Assembly (NCBI GenBank): GCA_964559835.1
Contig: CAZLJE010000021.1
Location: 30,512-94,511 of the forward strand
DNA from: DAISJI01 sp964559835
GTDB lineage: Bacteria; Acidobacteriota; Terriglobia; Terriglobales; Acidobacteriaceae
DNA length: 64,000 nucleotides
Reading direction: 5' to 3'
The translations under genes and the position numbers were made by a program. Below, piece by piece: positions 1 to 8,149 of the stretch. The notes beneath the pieces were generated by a model that ran no database searches, was not told the origin of the DNA, and was given only the letters and a program-made list of their open reading frames with translations. Numbering within the stretch: position 1 is the first letter of the stretch; every line of letters begins with the position of its first letter.

Positions 1-158
1 TCGGGGCCTTCGAAGCAGACCTGGGAGAGCTTGAAGCCAAGAGCTTCGTCGGCTTCGTCGAAGGTGAGCTGCGCGACGGGATACATGGCAGCGAGTTCGC
101 GGCCCATGCCAACGGATTGGGAGCCCTGTCCGGGGAATAAGAACGCTAGCGGTTGCAT
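1..158 (-). CDS. fabD: Malonyl-CoA:ACP transacylase FabD (N-terminal part only)
   Basis: The minus-strand reading frame starts at the ATG at 158 and runs off the window start, giving about 52 residues. It begins MQPLAFLFPGQGSQ and continues with SVGMGRELA. The FPGQGSQ motif is the N-terminal signature of FabD-type acyltransferases, which load malonate onto acyl carrier protein for fatty-acid synthesis in the cytosol. The catalytic GHSLG serine would lie outside the window. It is the last visible gene of the run DUF177-rpmF-plsX-fabD, a gene order conserved in many bacteria that links phospholipid and fatty-acid synthesis, which supports the call despite the truncation. Confidence 0.9.
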   Translation of the reverse strand, partial: MQPLAFLFPGQGSQSVGMGRELAAMYPVAQLTFDEADEALGFKLSQVCFEGP

Positions 159-292
159 AGTCGAGCGTCAGTTTAGCAGCAGAAAATCTTCAGCGCAGAG
201 GAACGCGGGGAAAAGCGTTCACCACAAAGGACACGAAGAAAAGCATAGATCCTTCGGACTGACGTCCTCCTCAGGATGACAACCGTGTTTAA

Positions 293-1318
293 TTAGGATT
301 CGGCGGCGCCGTTGGCGCGATTGAGTCCTTCGGCGATTTTTGCGTTCACCCGTGAGTTGGCGAATTCGGCGGCGACGCGGACGGCGTTCTTAATGGCGTT
401 GGAATTGGAAGAGCCATGACCTACGATGCACACGCCCTTGACACCGAGCAGCGGCGCGCCGCCGTACTCGGAGTAATCGAGGCGCTTTTTAAAATCGTCG
501 AATGCCTTGCGTGAAAGAAGAAAGCCGACCTGCCGGGTGACGGTGGTGCTGAGCGATTCCTTCAACATGGTGCGGACGACGGTCACCAGCCCTTCACTGA
601 CTTTCAGCGCGACGTTCCCGACGAAGCCGTCGCAGACAATGACATCGACGTTGCCGTTATAGAGGTCGCGTCCTTCGACGTTGCCGATGAAATTGAGCGG
701 AAGCTGCTTGAGGAGCTGATAGACGCTGCGCGTCAGCTCGTTGCCCTTGCTCTCTTCTTCGCCGACGGAAAGCACCCCGACCCTCGGTTGGGCCACATTG
801 AAGATGGAGCGAAAGTAGACGTCGCCCATGATGGCCCACTGCTCAAGGTTGTGGGGCTTGCAGTCGACGTTGGCACCGACGTCGAGCATCAGGCTGGCGG
901 TGCCGGCAGCGGTCGGAAAGACGGCCGCGAGTCCGGGACGGTCCACGCCGGGCAACGCGCCGAGGATCATCTTGGCGGCGGCCATGGCGGCGCCGGTATT
1001 GCCGGCGGTAAAGAAACCCGCAGCTTTTCCGTCGCGCACCATGCGCAGTCCTACGTGCATGGAAGACTGCTTTTTCGAGCGGACGGCCTGCGCTGCCTTG
1101 TCATGCATGCCGATGACTTCAGCGGCGTGCACCACATGCAGATTCGAAAGGAAGCGCACGGACGGATGGGAGCGCAGCTCGGCGCGGACCTGATCTTCCG
1201 GCCCTACGAGCAGCACTTCCACGTCATCGAGATGACGAGCGGCGAGGATGGCGCCTTCGATCTCAGGTTTCGGCGCTTTGTCCGAACCCATAGCATCGAT
1301 GGCGATAGTTGTTGGCAT
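293..1318 (-). CDS. plsX: Phosphate acyltransferase PlsX
   Basis: This 341-residue protein matches PlsX in length and content. It has an N-terminal IAIDAMGSD motif, a central GFFTAGNTGA stretch, and C-terminal CDGFVGNVALK and EYGGAPLLGVKG segments. PlsX converts acyl-ACP and phosphate to acyl-phosphate, the donor PlsY uses to start phospholipid synthesis, and works at the inner face of the membrane. It sits between rpmF and fabD as in many bacteria. The bases just before its start codon are part of a repeat hairpin (1325-1388) and show no clear Shine-Dalgarno sequence, so translation may depend on coupling or on opening of the hairpin. The family call is secure. Confidence 0.97.
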   Translation of the reverse strand: MPTTIAIDAMGSDKAPKPEIEGAILAARHLDDVEVLLVGPEDQVRAELRSHPSVRFLSNLHVVHAAEVIGMHDKAAQAVRSKKQSSMHVGLRMVRDGKAAGFFTAGNTGAAMAAAKMILGALPGVDRPGLAAVFPTAAGTASLMLDVGANVDCKPHNLEQWAIMGDVYFRSIFNVAQPRVGVLSVGEEESKGNELTRSVYQLLKQLPLNFIGNVEGRDLYNGNVDVIVCDGFVGNVALKVSEGLVTVVRTMLKESLSTTVTRQVGFLLSRKAFDDFKKRLDYSEYGGAPLLGVKGVCIVGHGSSNSNAIKNAVRVAAEFANSRVNAKIAEGLNRANGAAES

Positions 1319-1324
1319 CAGGTT

Positions 1325-1388
1325 TTCAGGCTTCAGGTGTCAGGCAACAAGACTTCAGGTCTATACCGCCTGAAACCTGAAGCCTGAA
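1325..1388. repeat. Inverted word-repeat hairpin between rpmF and plsX
   Basis: The arms 1325-1344 and 1369-1388 are 20 nt each and complementary except at one position. Both are built from the repeated word TTCAGG or its complement. The hairpin fills the rpmF-plsX gap and its left arm ends seven bases from the plsX start codon. It belongs to the family of word-repeat hairpins seen throughout this window. Confidence 0.85.
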
Positions 1389-1397
1389 GCCTGGGAC

Positions 1398-1583
1398 CTA
1401 GCTGGCTTCCTTGACCTCGAGGACTTCGCGGTCCTTGTAGTGCCCGCACTTGGGGCAGGCGCGATGCGGCTGCTTCAGTTCGTGGCAGTTGGGGCACTCG
1501 GAGAGTCCGGGGCCGGTGATGCGGTCGTGGGCGCGCCGGGTGGCGGTGCGCCGTTTGGAATGTCGCCGTTTCGGATTTGCCAT
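1398..1583 (-). CDS. rpmF: 50S ribosomal protein L32
   Basis: This 61-residue basic protein begins MANPKRRHSKRR, the typical L32 start, and carries four cysteines as two CxxC pairs (C30/C33 and C43/C46) in CPNC and CPKCGHY. This is the zinc-binding C+ form of L32, a component of the large ribosomal subunit. It lies between the DUF177 gene (about 20 bp upstream) and plsX (80 bp downstream), the usual arrangement. Nothing is unusual in the protein itself. Confidence 0.97.
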   Translation of the reverse strand: MANPKRRHSKRRTATRRAHDRITGPGLSECPNCHELKQPHRACPKCGHYKDREVLEVKEAS

Positions 1584-1603
1584 GACTACAGATTCCTTCT
1601 CGT

Positions 1604-2155
1604 TTAATGACCTAGCTTATCGCGCAGGCCGCGCAGTGCGTCCCAGCGCGGATCTTCAGCCTGCGTAACACAATTGCAAGAACCCTGGTTGCGGTTCTGA
1701 CCGCACTGGGGACACAGCCCTTTGCAGTCCTCCCGGCATACGACCTTGATCGGGACCTCCAGCAGGAGCTGCTCGCGCAGGATGTCCTCCAGCAAAACGC
1801 CGTCGCCGGTGTAATAACCTATTTCCGCCTCGGCCTGCGTGACCGAAATCTCCTCGCGTCCGGCATCGGCTCCGAGCGGCCGGTACAGCAAGTCGAAATT
1901 TCGCGCGATGTCGCGGGCAACGGGGTCGAGACACCGGGCACATGCGACCTCGACCCGGGTGGACATATCGCCCACAACGCGGATGTCCTGGATCACTTCG
2001 CGAGCGCCCTGATGTTCTTCGATCAGGGTGGCCCGGCCGCTGGCAAGCAGCGGTGCAACCTGCTTCATGTCGGGGCCGAAGTCGACCTTACCGGGGGCAA
2101 AGTCTTCCCGGAAGTCTACCGGTTTACGCTCCAGGTCCTCGAGGCTGATAAACAT
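1604..2155 (-). CDS. DUF177 (YceD-like) protein
   Basis: This 183-residue protein precedes rpmF, the standard position for DUF177/YceD proteins. It has the family's VEVACARCLDP segment (CxxC) and a C-terminal cysteine cluster of the form C-x3-C followed by CPxCG and CxC, which suggests a zinc site. Family members have been linked to accumulation or processing of 23S rRNA, mainly from plant and bacterial studies. The biochemical role here is inferred. The start at 2155 begins MFISLEDLERKP, which fits the family N terminus. It is probably co-transcribed with rpmF, plsX and fabD. Confidence 0.88.
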   Translation of the reverse strand: MFISLEDLERKPVDFREDFAPGKVDFGPDMKQVAPLLASGRATLIEEHQGAREVIQDIRVVGDMSTRVEVACARCLDPVARDIARNFDLLYRPLGADAGREEISVTQAEAEIGYYTGDGVLLEDILREQLLLEVPIKVVCREDCKGLCPQCGQNRNQGSCNCVTQAEDPRWDALRGLRDKLGH

Positions 2156-2339
2156 CGCGCAGGTGCCATAACCACAAGCCGGTCAGTAAATTAGCACGTC
2201 GGACATCCCACCCAGGTATTGGGCCGCCCAACTGGTGGGCTACCCAACTGGCTTACCGGACGGGCACACTGCTGGCGTGGCTCTCCTAAGGCAAAGAACA
2301 AGAATAGCGGGGCAAAGCCTTCAGTGTCAACGGAATCGG

Positions 2340-2822
2340 CTACTGGAGCGCCTGCGTGCAGGAAGTGCCGCCATTGGGGTCGTAAAGGAGGCGCGGGACC
2401 TGGTCGCCACAGAAACCGCGGCGACCGGTCTGTCCGAGGATTTGCGGTGTGCCGGTGATCTCGTAAGCGGTTGCGGGCGTGCCGGTTGCGTTCACGATGG
2501 AGAATTGATAGCCGGCTTTCGGACAAGGCTGAGTGGCGCAGCCGAGGACCCAATCGATGAGGCCGGCATGGTTCTGGTCGACGGCGGCGCCACTGGTCGG
2601 GAAGGCAAGCTTGGTCAGGGTGTCGGCGTAGCCGACTTGTGGATAAGCAACCGCATAAGTGGTCTGGGCAGTGGCGATGGTGCGGATGGAGGCGACGGCG
2701 GAGGCCTCGTTCGCCGACATCTTGGAGCGCAGCAGGTTGGGAATGGCCATTGCCGCAAGCGCGAGAATGATGGCGATCACGATCAACAATTCAATCAGGG
2801 AAAATCCGTCTTGGCGGCGCAT
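2340..2822 (-). CDS. Type IV pilin-like protein (PilA-type prepilin)
   Basis: The start is placed at the ATG at 2822, giving 160 residues beginning MRRQDGFSLIELLIV, because a GGAG lies 6 nt upstream. This leaves a short basic leader before the prepilin peptidase site (cleavage after G6, then F, with the conserved Glu five residues into the mature protein). A hydrophobic helix follows (FSLIELLIVIAIILALAAMA). The helix forms the pilus core after assembly from the inner membrane. The C-terminal part has two cysteine pairs (near GCATQPC, and CGD...SC) that may form disulfide loops as in major pilins. No pilus assembly genes are adjacent, so it may be a major or minor pilin or a pseudopilin. Confidence 0.85.
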   Translation of the reverse strand: MRRQDGFSLIELLIVIAIILALAAMAIPNLLRSKMSANEASAVASIRTIATAQTTYAVAYPQVGYADTLTKLAFPTSGAAVDQNHAGLIDWVLGCATQPCPKAGYQFSIVNATGTPATAYEITGTPQILGQTGRRGFCGDQVPRLLYDPNGGTSCTQALQ

Positions 2823-2938
2823 GCAAGGCTCCGAACCGCTTCGTAAGTTTTGTGCAAGTAAGATCTGGCGGGCCAACAATATGCAAAAAGACTGGGGAAT
2901 ACAACTCGAAGGCGAGAGAAAAAACAGGCGGGGGCACC

Positions 2939-2970
2939 AAAAAGGGGCGGCCTTGAAAGGCGGCCCCTTT
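2939..2970 (-). terminator. Intrinsic terminator after the YtxH gene
   Basis: Read on the minus strand, a GC-rich hairpin (arms 2957-2970 and 2941-2954, one mismatch, very short loop) is followed directly by five T residues (the A run at 2939-2943). It sits 23 bp beyond the stop of the 2993-3250 gene, which is where a Rho-independent terminator for that gene is expected. Confidence 0.75.
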
Positions 2971-2992
2971 CGGGAAAGCTCGCGCGTACCAG

Positions 2993-3250
2993 CTACATGT
3001 TGCTGGTGCCGGTGGTGCCGGTACCGGTGCGGCTGGCGCCTTCGGTGCCGGTGGCGGAACGCACCTGGCTGCTGATGGTGCTGACGCCGCGCTGGATCTT
3101 GTCGCGACCCTGCTCAATGGTTTCGCGCGCGGAGTTGGCGAGATCGTTCGCCCGCTCCGACAGCGTGTTGCGAGCCTCTTCGCCGCTCATCGGGGCAAAC
3201 AGAACGCCCAGACCGATGCCCATTCCTAAACCGATCAGAAAAGATTTCAT
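2993..3250 (-). CDS. YtxH-domain small protein
   Basis: The start at ATG 3250 is preferred over the GTG at 3259 because an AGGAGG element is correctly spaced for the ATG only. The 85-residue protein starts MKSFLIGLGMGIGLGVLFAP followed by SGEEAR, the hallmark of the YtxH family: a glycine-rich N-terminal hydrophobic helix and then an amphipathic region (LSERANDLANSARETIEQGRDKIQ). The tail is rich in Gly and Thr. YtxH proteins are often stress induced and membrane associated, but their molecular role is unknown. It is flanked by an intrinsic terminator downstream and ddl upstream, so it is probably monocistronic. Confidence 0.8.
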   Translation of the reverse strand: MKSFLIGLGMGIGLGVLFAPMSGEEARNTLSERANDLANSARETIEQGRDKIQRGVSTISSQVRSATGTEGASRTGTGTTGTSNM

Positions 3251-3330
3251 GGATGTCACTCCCTCCTAGGTCCCGGATATCAAAGATGCGGGAGCTGGGC
3301 GGAAGTTTGTGTGGAAAGCGGAAAAACGGA

Positions 3331-3417
3331 GTGGTCAGTGGTCAGTGTTCAGTGCTCAGTGATCAGCAGGCGGAACTTGGAATTCGAGCTGATCACTGAA
3401 AACTGATCACTGATCAC
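3331..3417. repeat. GTCAGTG word-repeat with inverted copy
   Basis: The stretch 3331-3366 repeats words like GTCAGTG, and 3389-3417 repeats the complement (CTGATCACT). The two halves can pair as an imperfect hairpin just beyond the ddl stop codon. Confidence 0.7.
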
Positions 3418-4586
3418 TTCGAGTACTGGTTGCGCTTCTTCTCGGCGTGGCGATCGAGGCCGAGTTGGATGAGCCGGTCCAGGAGCACGGGATACGGCAA
3501 TCCCGAAGCTGCCCACAATTTCGGATACATGCTGATCGAGGTGAAGCCCGGCATGGTGTTGATCTCATTGACGAAGAGCTTGCCGGTACGGGATTCGAGA
3601 AGGAAATCGACGCGTCCGAGGCCGGAGCAGTCCACGGCGAGAAAGGCGCGGATAGCGAACTGCTGCACCTGCTTCTGCTGCGCCCGGGTGAGCTTCGCCG
3701 GGATGACGAGCTTCGAGCCTTCGTCCACGTACTTGGCGTTGTAATCGTAGAACTCAGCCGCCGGGACGATCTCGCCCGCGACGGACGCCTCCGGCTTATC
3801 GTTGCCGAGGACCGAACATTCGATTTCGCGGGCGCGGCCCTTTTTCCCGCCCACACCCTGCTCCACGATGAGCTTGCGGTCGAACTTTGCGGCTTCGTTC
3901 ATCGCCACATCCAGTTCTTTGCGCTCGCGCACCTTGCTGATCCCGACGGAGCTGCCGAGGTTCGCGGGCTTCACGAACAGCGGGTATTTCAACGCGGATT
4001 CGATGGCGCGGCGGACGCGCTTGGGGTCGGCCTCCCACTGGTTGCGCAAGACGGTGACGTGCTTAACGATCGGCAGTCCAGCGGCTCGGAACAACTCTTT
4101 CATGACCGCTTTGTCCATGCCGGCGGCGGAACCGAGGACGCCGGCGCCGACGTAGGGGATGTCGGCCAATTCGAACAGGCCTTGGATGGTGCCGTCTTCG
4201 CCGAAGGTGCCGTGAAGGACGGGAAAGACGATGTCGACGTCGATAGCGCGGTCGGAGGCGCGGCGATGGGGCGCGTCGCTGGCGAAGGCCTGTAGTTCGG
4301 CGCCCGGGACCGGTGGCACCATGATCGACTCTCCCCTGGCCAGGACGGCGGCGCCGGGGGTGGCGTCGGGATCGCCGGCCCGGAGATGGCGTTCTTCGTG
4401 ATGTCCGCGGAGGAGGCGTTCGGCATGGTGGGCGGTCAACCAGCGGCCTTCCTTGGTGATTCCGATGGGAACGACTTCGTACTTGGTCTTATCGAGGGCC
4501 TCGACGACCGACGCCGCAGAGAGCAGCGAGACCTCGTGTTCACCGCTGCGCCCGCCGAAGAGCACGCCGACCCGGAGCTTGGACAT
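3414..4586 (-). CDS. ddl: D-alanine--D-alanine ligase
   Basis: This 390-residue ATP-grasp protein begins MSKLRVGVLFGGRSGEHEVS, the first D-Ala-D-Ala ligase signature. It contains FPVLHGTFGEDGTIQG and GVLGSAAGMDK in the middle, LFVKPANLGSSVGISK in the ATP-grasp region, and the C-terminal VNEINTMPGFTSISMYP signature. It makes the D-Ala-D-Ala dipeptide used for peptidoglycan precursors in the cytosol. It is longer than many Ddl proteins because of an insertion at about residues 65-115 (a Pro/Ala/Arg-rich loop). The C terminus ends in a basic tail. There is no evident operon partner, and its 3' end abuts a repeat hairpin. Confidence 0.96.
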   Translation of the reverse strand: MSKLRVGVLFGGRSGEHEVSLLSAASVVEALDKTKYEVVPIGITKEGRWLTAHHAERLLRGHHEERHLRAGDPDATPGAAVLARGESIMVPPVPGAELQAFASDAPHRRASDRAIDVDIVFPVLHGTFGEDGTIQGLFELADIPYVGAGVLGSAAGMDKAVMKELFRAAGLPIVKHVTVLRNQWEADPKRVRRAIESALKYPLFVKPANLGSSVGISKVRERKELDVAMNEAAKFDRKLIVEQGVGGKKGRAREIECSVLGNDKPEASVAGEIVPAAEFYDYNAKYVDEGSKLVIPAKLTRAQQKQVQQFAIRAFLAVDCSGLGRVDFLLESRTGKLFVNEINTMPGFTSISMYPKLWAASGLPYPVLLDRLIQLGLDRHAEKKRNQYSK

Positions 4587-4600
4587 GAGGGGAACAATAG

Positions 4601-4697
4601 CAGTTGCCAGTTGCTGGTTGCTAGTTGTCAGTTGTGGGAAAACGGTCGTTGGTTATTGGTTATTGGTACCTGGTACTTGGTACTTGGTACTTGGTAA
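4601..4697. repeat. Two adjacent word-repeat tracts upstream of ddl
   Basis: Positions 4601-4637 repeat a GTTGCCA/GTTGCTG-type word, and 4648-4697 repeat TTGGTTA then TTGGTAC (at least six copies in total). They lie in the 300-bp divergent space between ddl and the ABC permease at 4891. In the rest of that space (4698-4890) no gene or convincing promoter was seen. Confidence 0.7.
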
Positions 4698-4890
4698 CGG
4701 ACGGCGAAAAGCCAACCGCGGATCACACGGATGCTCGCGGACCGAGCATATTCAAGAAAATCGGCGAGGATCGGTGAAATCCGTGGTTCGACTTGGTTTT
4801 GCCAACGAAGGCAGTTAATCCATGGGGGTTTGTAACGTCATCGGTTCACGCCCGGATTTATACCGTATCGGCGCTTTTTGAGAAACAAAC

Positions 4891-6162
4891 GTGGCCCCTT
4901 ACCCGTATCCTAGGAGCGTGAGCCTGAAGTCCCGCACCTCGTATTTGAAGGAACCGACGTTTGTGGCGCTGGAAACGCTGCGGACCCACAAGCTGCGGTC
5001 CTTTCTGATGCTGCTCGGGATCATCCTCTCGGTATCGACCCTGATCCTGGTGGTGGCGCTGATCGAAGGGACGAACCGGTACATCGCCGACCGGGTGGCG
5101 AACCTCGGGGCCAACGTTTTCATCGTCAACCGTTTCCCCATCATCACCAATGCACAGGACTACGTGAAAGCCTCCCGTCGCAACAAAGAGATCCACTGGG
5201 AAGATTTCGAATACCTGCGCGACAACATGAAACTGCCGCAGGCGGTCGGGGTGGAGACACAGCGGCGCGGCAAGGTCCGGGCGGAAAATCAAAATATCGA
5301 TGACGTCAGCATCGGGGGCGTAACGGCGAATATCGCGGACATGGATGTCGTCGAGCCGCAGGTCGGGCGCTACGTGACCGACGTCGACGGCGAACATCGC
5401 GCCATGGTCGTATTCATCGGGGCCGACATTGCAAACCGGATATTTCCGGGCGTGGACCCCATCGGGAAGATCCTCGACGTCGATGGCCACGAGTTTGAAG
5501 TGATTGGCAGCGCGAAGCCGCTGGGCACAGTGCTGGGGCAGTCGCGGGACAATTTCGTCAAGATCCCGATCCAGACGTTCCTGAAGGTATACGGCGCGAA
5601 CCGCAGCTTGACGGTGAACGTGCAGTGCGCGGCGGCCGAGACGATGGAGCAGACCAAGGACGAAGCGCGAATGATGATGCGGGCGCTACGGCACCTGAAG
5701 CCGATGGAGGAAGACAATTTTGGCATCATCGCGTCGGATTCGATCATGAGCCTGTGGAAAGACCTAACCGGGACGCTGGCCGCGAGCATGGTCGGCATCG
5801 TTTCGGTGTTCCTGGTCATCGGCGGCGTGGTGGTGATGAATGTAATGTTGTCGAGCGTGATCGAACGCACGCGCGAGATCGGCATCCGCAAGTCGATCGG
5901 CGCGACACGCAGCGATATCCTATTGCAGTTCCTGGTGGAGTCGTCGGTGATGACTGCAGTGGGCGGAGCGATAGGTGTGACCATCGCCTGGGCGGGTTCG
6001 CTGATCGTGCGGACGGCGACGTCGGTACCGATGGCGGTGCCGATCTCGGCGGTGATCGTGGCACTGTCGGTATCGACGGCAGTGGGACTGTTCTTTGGAA
6101 TCTATCCGGCGCGGAAGGCGGCGAAGCTCGACCCCATCGAGGCGCTGCGATTCGAGACGTAG
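4891..6162 (+). CDS. MacB/FtsX-type ABC transporter permease (first of a pair)
   Basis: This 423-residue protein has the MacB permease architecture. There is one N-terminal membrane helix (about residues 34-55, FLMLLGIILSVSTLILVVAL), a large periplasmic MacB_PCD-like domain (about 60-285), and three C-terminal helices in the FtsX domain. The conserved motif SSVIERTREIGIRKSIGA lies between the first and second of these. It ends with YPARKAAKLDPIEALRFET, also typical. Such permeases work with an ATPase and often an adaptor to move lipids, peptides or drugs, but neither partner is next to it. The start is uncertain: GTG 4891 gives the full ORF and GTG 4918 is an alternative. A paralogue follows across a scaffold gap. 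Confidence 0.88.
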   Translation: MAPYPYPRSVSLKSRTSYLKEPTFVALETLRTHKLRSFLMLLGIILSVSTLILVVALIEGTNRYIADRVANLGANVFIVNRFPIITNAQDYVKASRRNKEIHWEDFEYLRDNMKLPQAVGVETQRRGKVRAENQNIDDVSIGGVTANIADMDVVEPQVGRYVTDVDGEHRAMVVFIGADIANRIFPGVDPIGKILDVDGHEFEVIGSAKPLGTVLGQSRDNFVKIPIQTFLKVYGANRSLTVNVQCAAAETMEQTKDEARMMMRALRHLKPMEEDNFGIIASDSIMSLWKDLTGTLAASMVGIVSVFLVIGGVVVMNVMLSSVIERTREIGIRKSIGATRSDILLQFLVESSVMTAVGGAIGVTIAWAGSLIVRTATSVPMAVPISAVIVALSVSTAVGLFFGIYPARKAAKLDPIEALRFET

Positions 6163-6165
6163 AAG

Positions 6166-6360
6166 AGGGCTTCGGGCGTAGGGCTTCGGNNNNNNNNNNN
6201 NNNNNNNNNNNNNNNNNNNNNNNNNNNNNNNNNNNNNNNNNNNNNNNNNNNNNNNNNNNNNNNNNNNNNNNNNNNNNNNNNNNNNNNNNAGGGCTTCGGG
6301 CGTAGGGCTTCGGGCGTAGGGCTTCGGGCGTAGGGCTCACGGTTCAGGACAGAGGCGTAG
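6166..6360. repeat. 14-bp tandem repeat interrupted by scaffold gap
   Basis: The unit AGGGCTTCGGGCGT occurs once fully and once partly at 6166-6189, then at least three times at 6290-6331, with degenerate copies beyond. The 100 N lie inside the array, so the true copy number is unknown. The array starts 4 bp after one permease gene and ends at the start of the next. Confidence 0.95.
6190..6289. other. Assembly gap (100 N)
   Basis: Exactly 100 N replace sequence between two permease genes. The round number suggests a scaffolding placeholder, so the real distance and content are unknown. The flanks are the same 14-bp tandem repeat on both sides, which probably caused the break. Confidence 0.98.
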
Positions 6361-6363
6361 GGC

Positions 6364-7647
6364 ATGAACGGTGAAGGTAGAAAACTCGCATGGCCGCGCT
6401 TCGAGATGGGCGAAAACGCGCGCATGGCATTTCGCACCCTGCGCGAGCACAAGATGCGGTCGCTGCTGACCGTCGTTGGTGTGGTGATCGGCGTGACCGC
6501 ACTCATCGCCGTGGGATCGATCGTCGTCGGTCTCGACAAAGACGTCCGCAGCTTCCTGGATGATTACGGCACGAACACGCTGTTTGTGTTCCGGTGGGAC
6601 ATTGGTTTCAACGCAGGGCGGCGCACAGCGGAAGAACGCATGCGCAAGCCGCTGACGTTGGAAGATGCAATGGCGATCAAGGAAGAGTGCGCGGATGTCC
6701 AAAATGTGACGGTCGAAGCAATGCAGCGCTGGGACCAGCAGCGCCTGCCGGTGAGCGCGCGCTACAAGGGCAACGAAGTCTTCCAGGTGGAACACAACGG
6801 GACGCTGCCGTCGTGGGAGCAGGTGTACAACGCGCACGTGGCGAAAGGGCGCTTCTTCAACGAAGGCGAAAACTTGCACAGGATGGACGTGGCGGTGATC
6901 GGCGCGGATTTGCCGGATGGACTGATGCCGGGAGAGGACCCGCTTGGTAAGCAAGTCCTGGTGGACGGTGTCAGCTACCGGGTTATCGGCGTGCTGGAGA
7001 AGCGCAAGGGGCAGTTCTTCCGCGACGACTCGGCGGACAAGGGTATCTACGTTCCATACAACAGCTATCGCAAGCACCACCCGTCGTACGACGAACACTT
7101 CATCGGCGTGCAGGCGATGGCGGGACGGAAGTCCGAGGCGGAGGATGAAGTGCGCGGCCTGCTGCGCCGGCGCCGCAATGTTCCGTTCAATAAAAAAGAC
7201 AATTTTGCGGTGTCGTCGGCGGAGGAGATGGCGGCGCAGTTCCGGCAGATCATGGGCGCGATCGGATTGATCACGGTCGTCGTCAGTTCGATCGGGCTGC
7301 TGGTGGGCGGAGTCGGGGTGATGAACATCATGCTGATGTCGGTGACCGAGCGCACGCGCGAGATCGGCGTGCGGAAGGCGATCGGGGCGAAAAAGCGCGA
7401 CATCATTCGCCAGTTCCTGACCGAAGCCGTCGCGCTGACCGGGGCGGGAGGCGCGCTGGGAGTGCTGTTCGGTGTCGGGATCAGCGTGCTGATCAACCTG
7501 ACGATGCCGAAGCTGCCGTCGAGCGTGCCGCCGTGGGCGATCGTGCTGGGAGTGGGGACGTCGATGTCGGTGGGGCTGTTCTTTGGGCTGTATCCGGCTT
7601 GGAAGGCGGCGAAGCTGGATCCGGTGGATGCGTTGCGGTACGAATAG
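6364..7647 (+). CDS. MacB/FtsX-type ABC transporter permease (second of a pair)
   Basis: This 427-residue protein has the same plan as the upstream permease. An N-terminal helix (LLTVVGVVIGVTALIAVGSIVV) is followed by a periplasmic domain, and the C-terminal FtsX domain carries MLMSVTERTREIGVRKAIGA and ends YPAWKAAKLDPVDALRYE. The two proteins are clearly paralogous, with near-identical motifs and C termini, and could form a heterodimeric permease. No ATPase or membrane-fusion protein is seen nearby, although the gap at 6190-6289 is of unknown true size. ATG 6364 lies directly after the repeat array and no strong ribosome-binding site was seen, so a start a little further in (ATG 6406) is possible. 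Confidence 0.88.
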   Translation: MNGEGRKLAWPRFEMGENARMAFRTLREHKMRSLLTVVGVVIGVTALIAVGSIVVGLDKDVRSFLDDYGTNTLFVFRWDIGFNAGRRTAEERMRKPLTLEDAMAIKEECADVQNVTVEAMQRWDQQRLPVSARYKGNEVFQVEHNGTLPSWEQVYNAHVAKGRFFNEGENLHRMDVAVIGADLPDGLMPGEDPLGKQVLVDGVSYRVIGVLEKRKGQFFRDDSADKGIYVPYNSYRKHHPSYDEHFIGVQAMAGRKSEAEDEVRGLLRRRRNVPFNKKDNFAVSSAEEMAAQFRQIMGAIGLITVVVSSIGLLVGGVGVMNIMLMSVTERTREIGVRKAIGAKKRDIIRQFLTEAVALTGAGGALGVLFGVGISVLINLTMPKLPSSVPPWAIVLGVGTSMSVGLFFGLYPAWKAAKLDPVDALRYE

Positions 7648-7652
7648 GGCTC

Positions 7653-7671
7653 AGGGCTCAGGGCGTAGGGC
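7653..7671. repeat. Left 19-bp inverted repeat flanking the four-helix gene
   Basis: This sequence is the exact reverse complement of 8150-8168. The wider tract 7645-7671 repeats GGGCTCA/GGGCGTA words related to the array at 6166-6360. Together the arms bracket a single gene. Confidence 0.85.
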
Positions 7672-7770
7672 AAAACAGAGACTGGCACCACCGATGTAAC
7701 ACGTCGATGTGAGTCGCATCACATTCCAAAATGATGCCGGAGCTTAACATGCGCGTCGCAGGAGGAGCGC

Positions 7771-8142
7771 ATGCCTGGCACATACGAGGACTTGGAAGTT
7801 TGGCAACTCGGGATGGAACTTGTGTATGACGTGTACGAGGTAACGAGGCGACACCCATTTCCATCGGATGAGCGATTCGGTCTGATCAGCCAGATGCGCA
7901 GGGCAGCTGTTTCGATCTCGAGCAACATCGCCGAAGGCAAAGGCCGCTCAACCAATAAAGACTTTGCGCTTTTTCTCACCCATGCCCGCGGATCGCAACA
8001 GGAACTCTACACGCAAATATTGATCGCAAGACACCTAGGATTCCTGTCGGCCGCGGACGCTGACCGCCTACTCGAACGAACGGCGCGCATCGGCCGCATG
8101 TTGCACGGGCTGATCAATTCGACGCAATCTGCACACCCGTGA
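7771..8142 (+). CDS. Four-helix-bundle protein (23S rRNA intervening-sequence protein family)
   Basis: This 123-residue protein has the family signatures YEDLEVWQ near the N terminus, ISQMRRAAVSISSNIAEG in the middle and FLTHARGSQQELYTQ later. The family, first noticed in intervening sequences of 23S rRNA genes, forms pentameric four-helix bundles of unknown function and occurs widely as dispersed single genes. A GGAGGAGCGC sequence just before ATG 7771 can serve as ribosome-binding site. The gene is bracketed by perfect 19-bp inverted repeats (7653-7671 and 8150-8168), and no rRNA gene is near. It may be a cassette that moves with its repeats, but no transposase is visible. Confidence 0.88.
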   Translation: MPGTYEDLEVWQLGMELVYDVYEVTRRHPFPSDERFGLISQMRRAAVSISSNIAEGKGRSTNKDFALFLTHARGSQQELYTQILIARHLGFLSAADADRLLERTARIGRMLHGLINSTQSAHP

Positions 8143-8149
8143 AGCCTGC

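Noticed and set aside
6166..6360. CRISPR array
   Set aside because: The 14-bp units are directly joined without spacers and no cas genes are near.
7771..8142. An intervening sequence inside a 23S rRNA gene
   Set aside because: The protein family matches, but no rRNA sequence flanks the gene.
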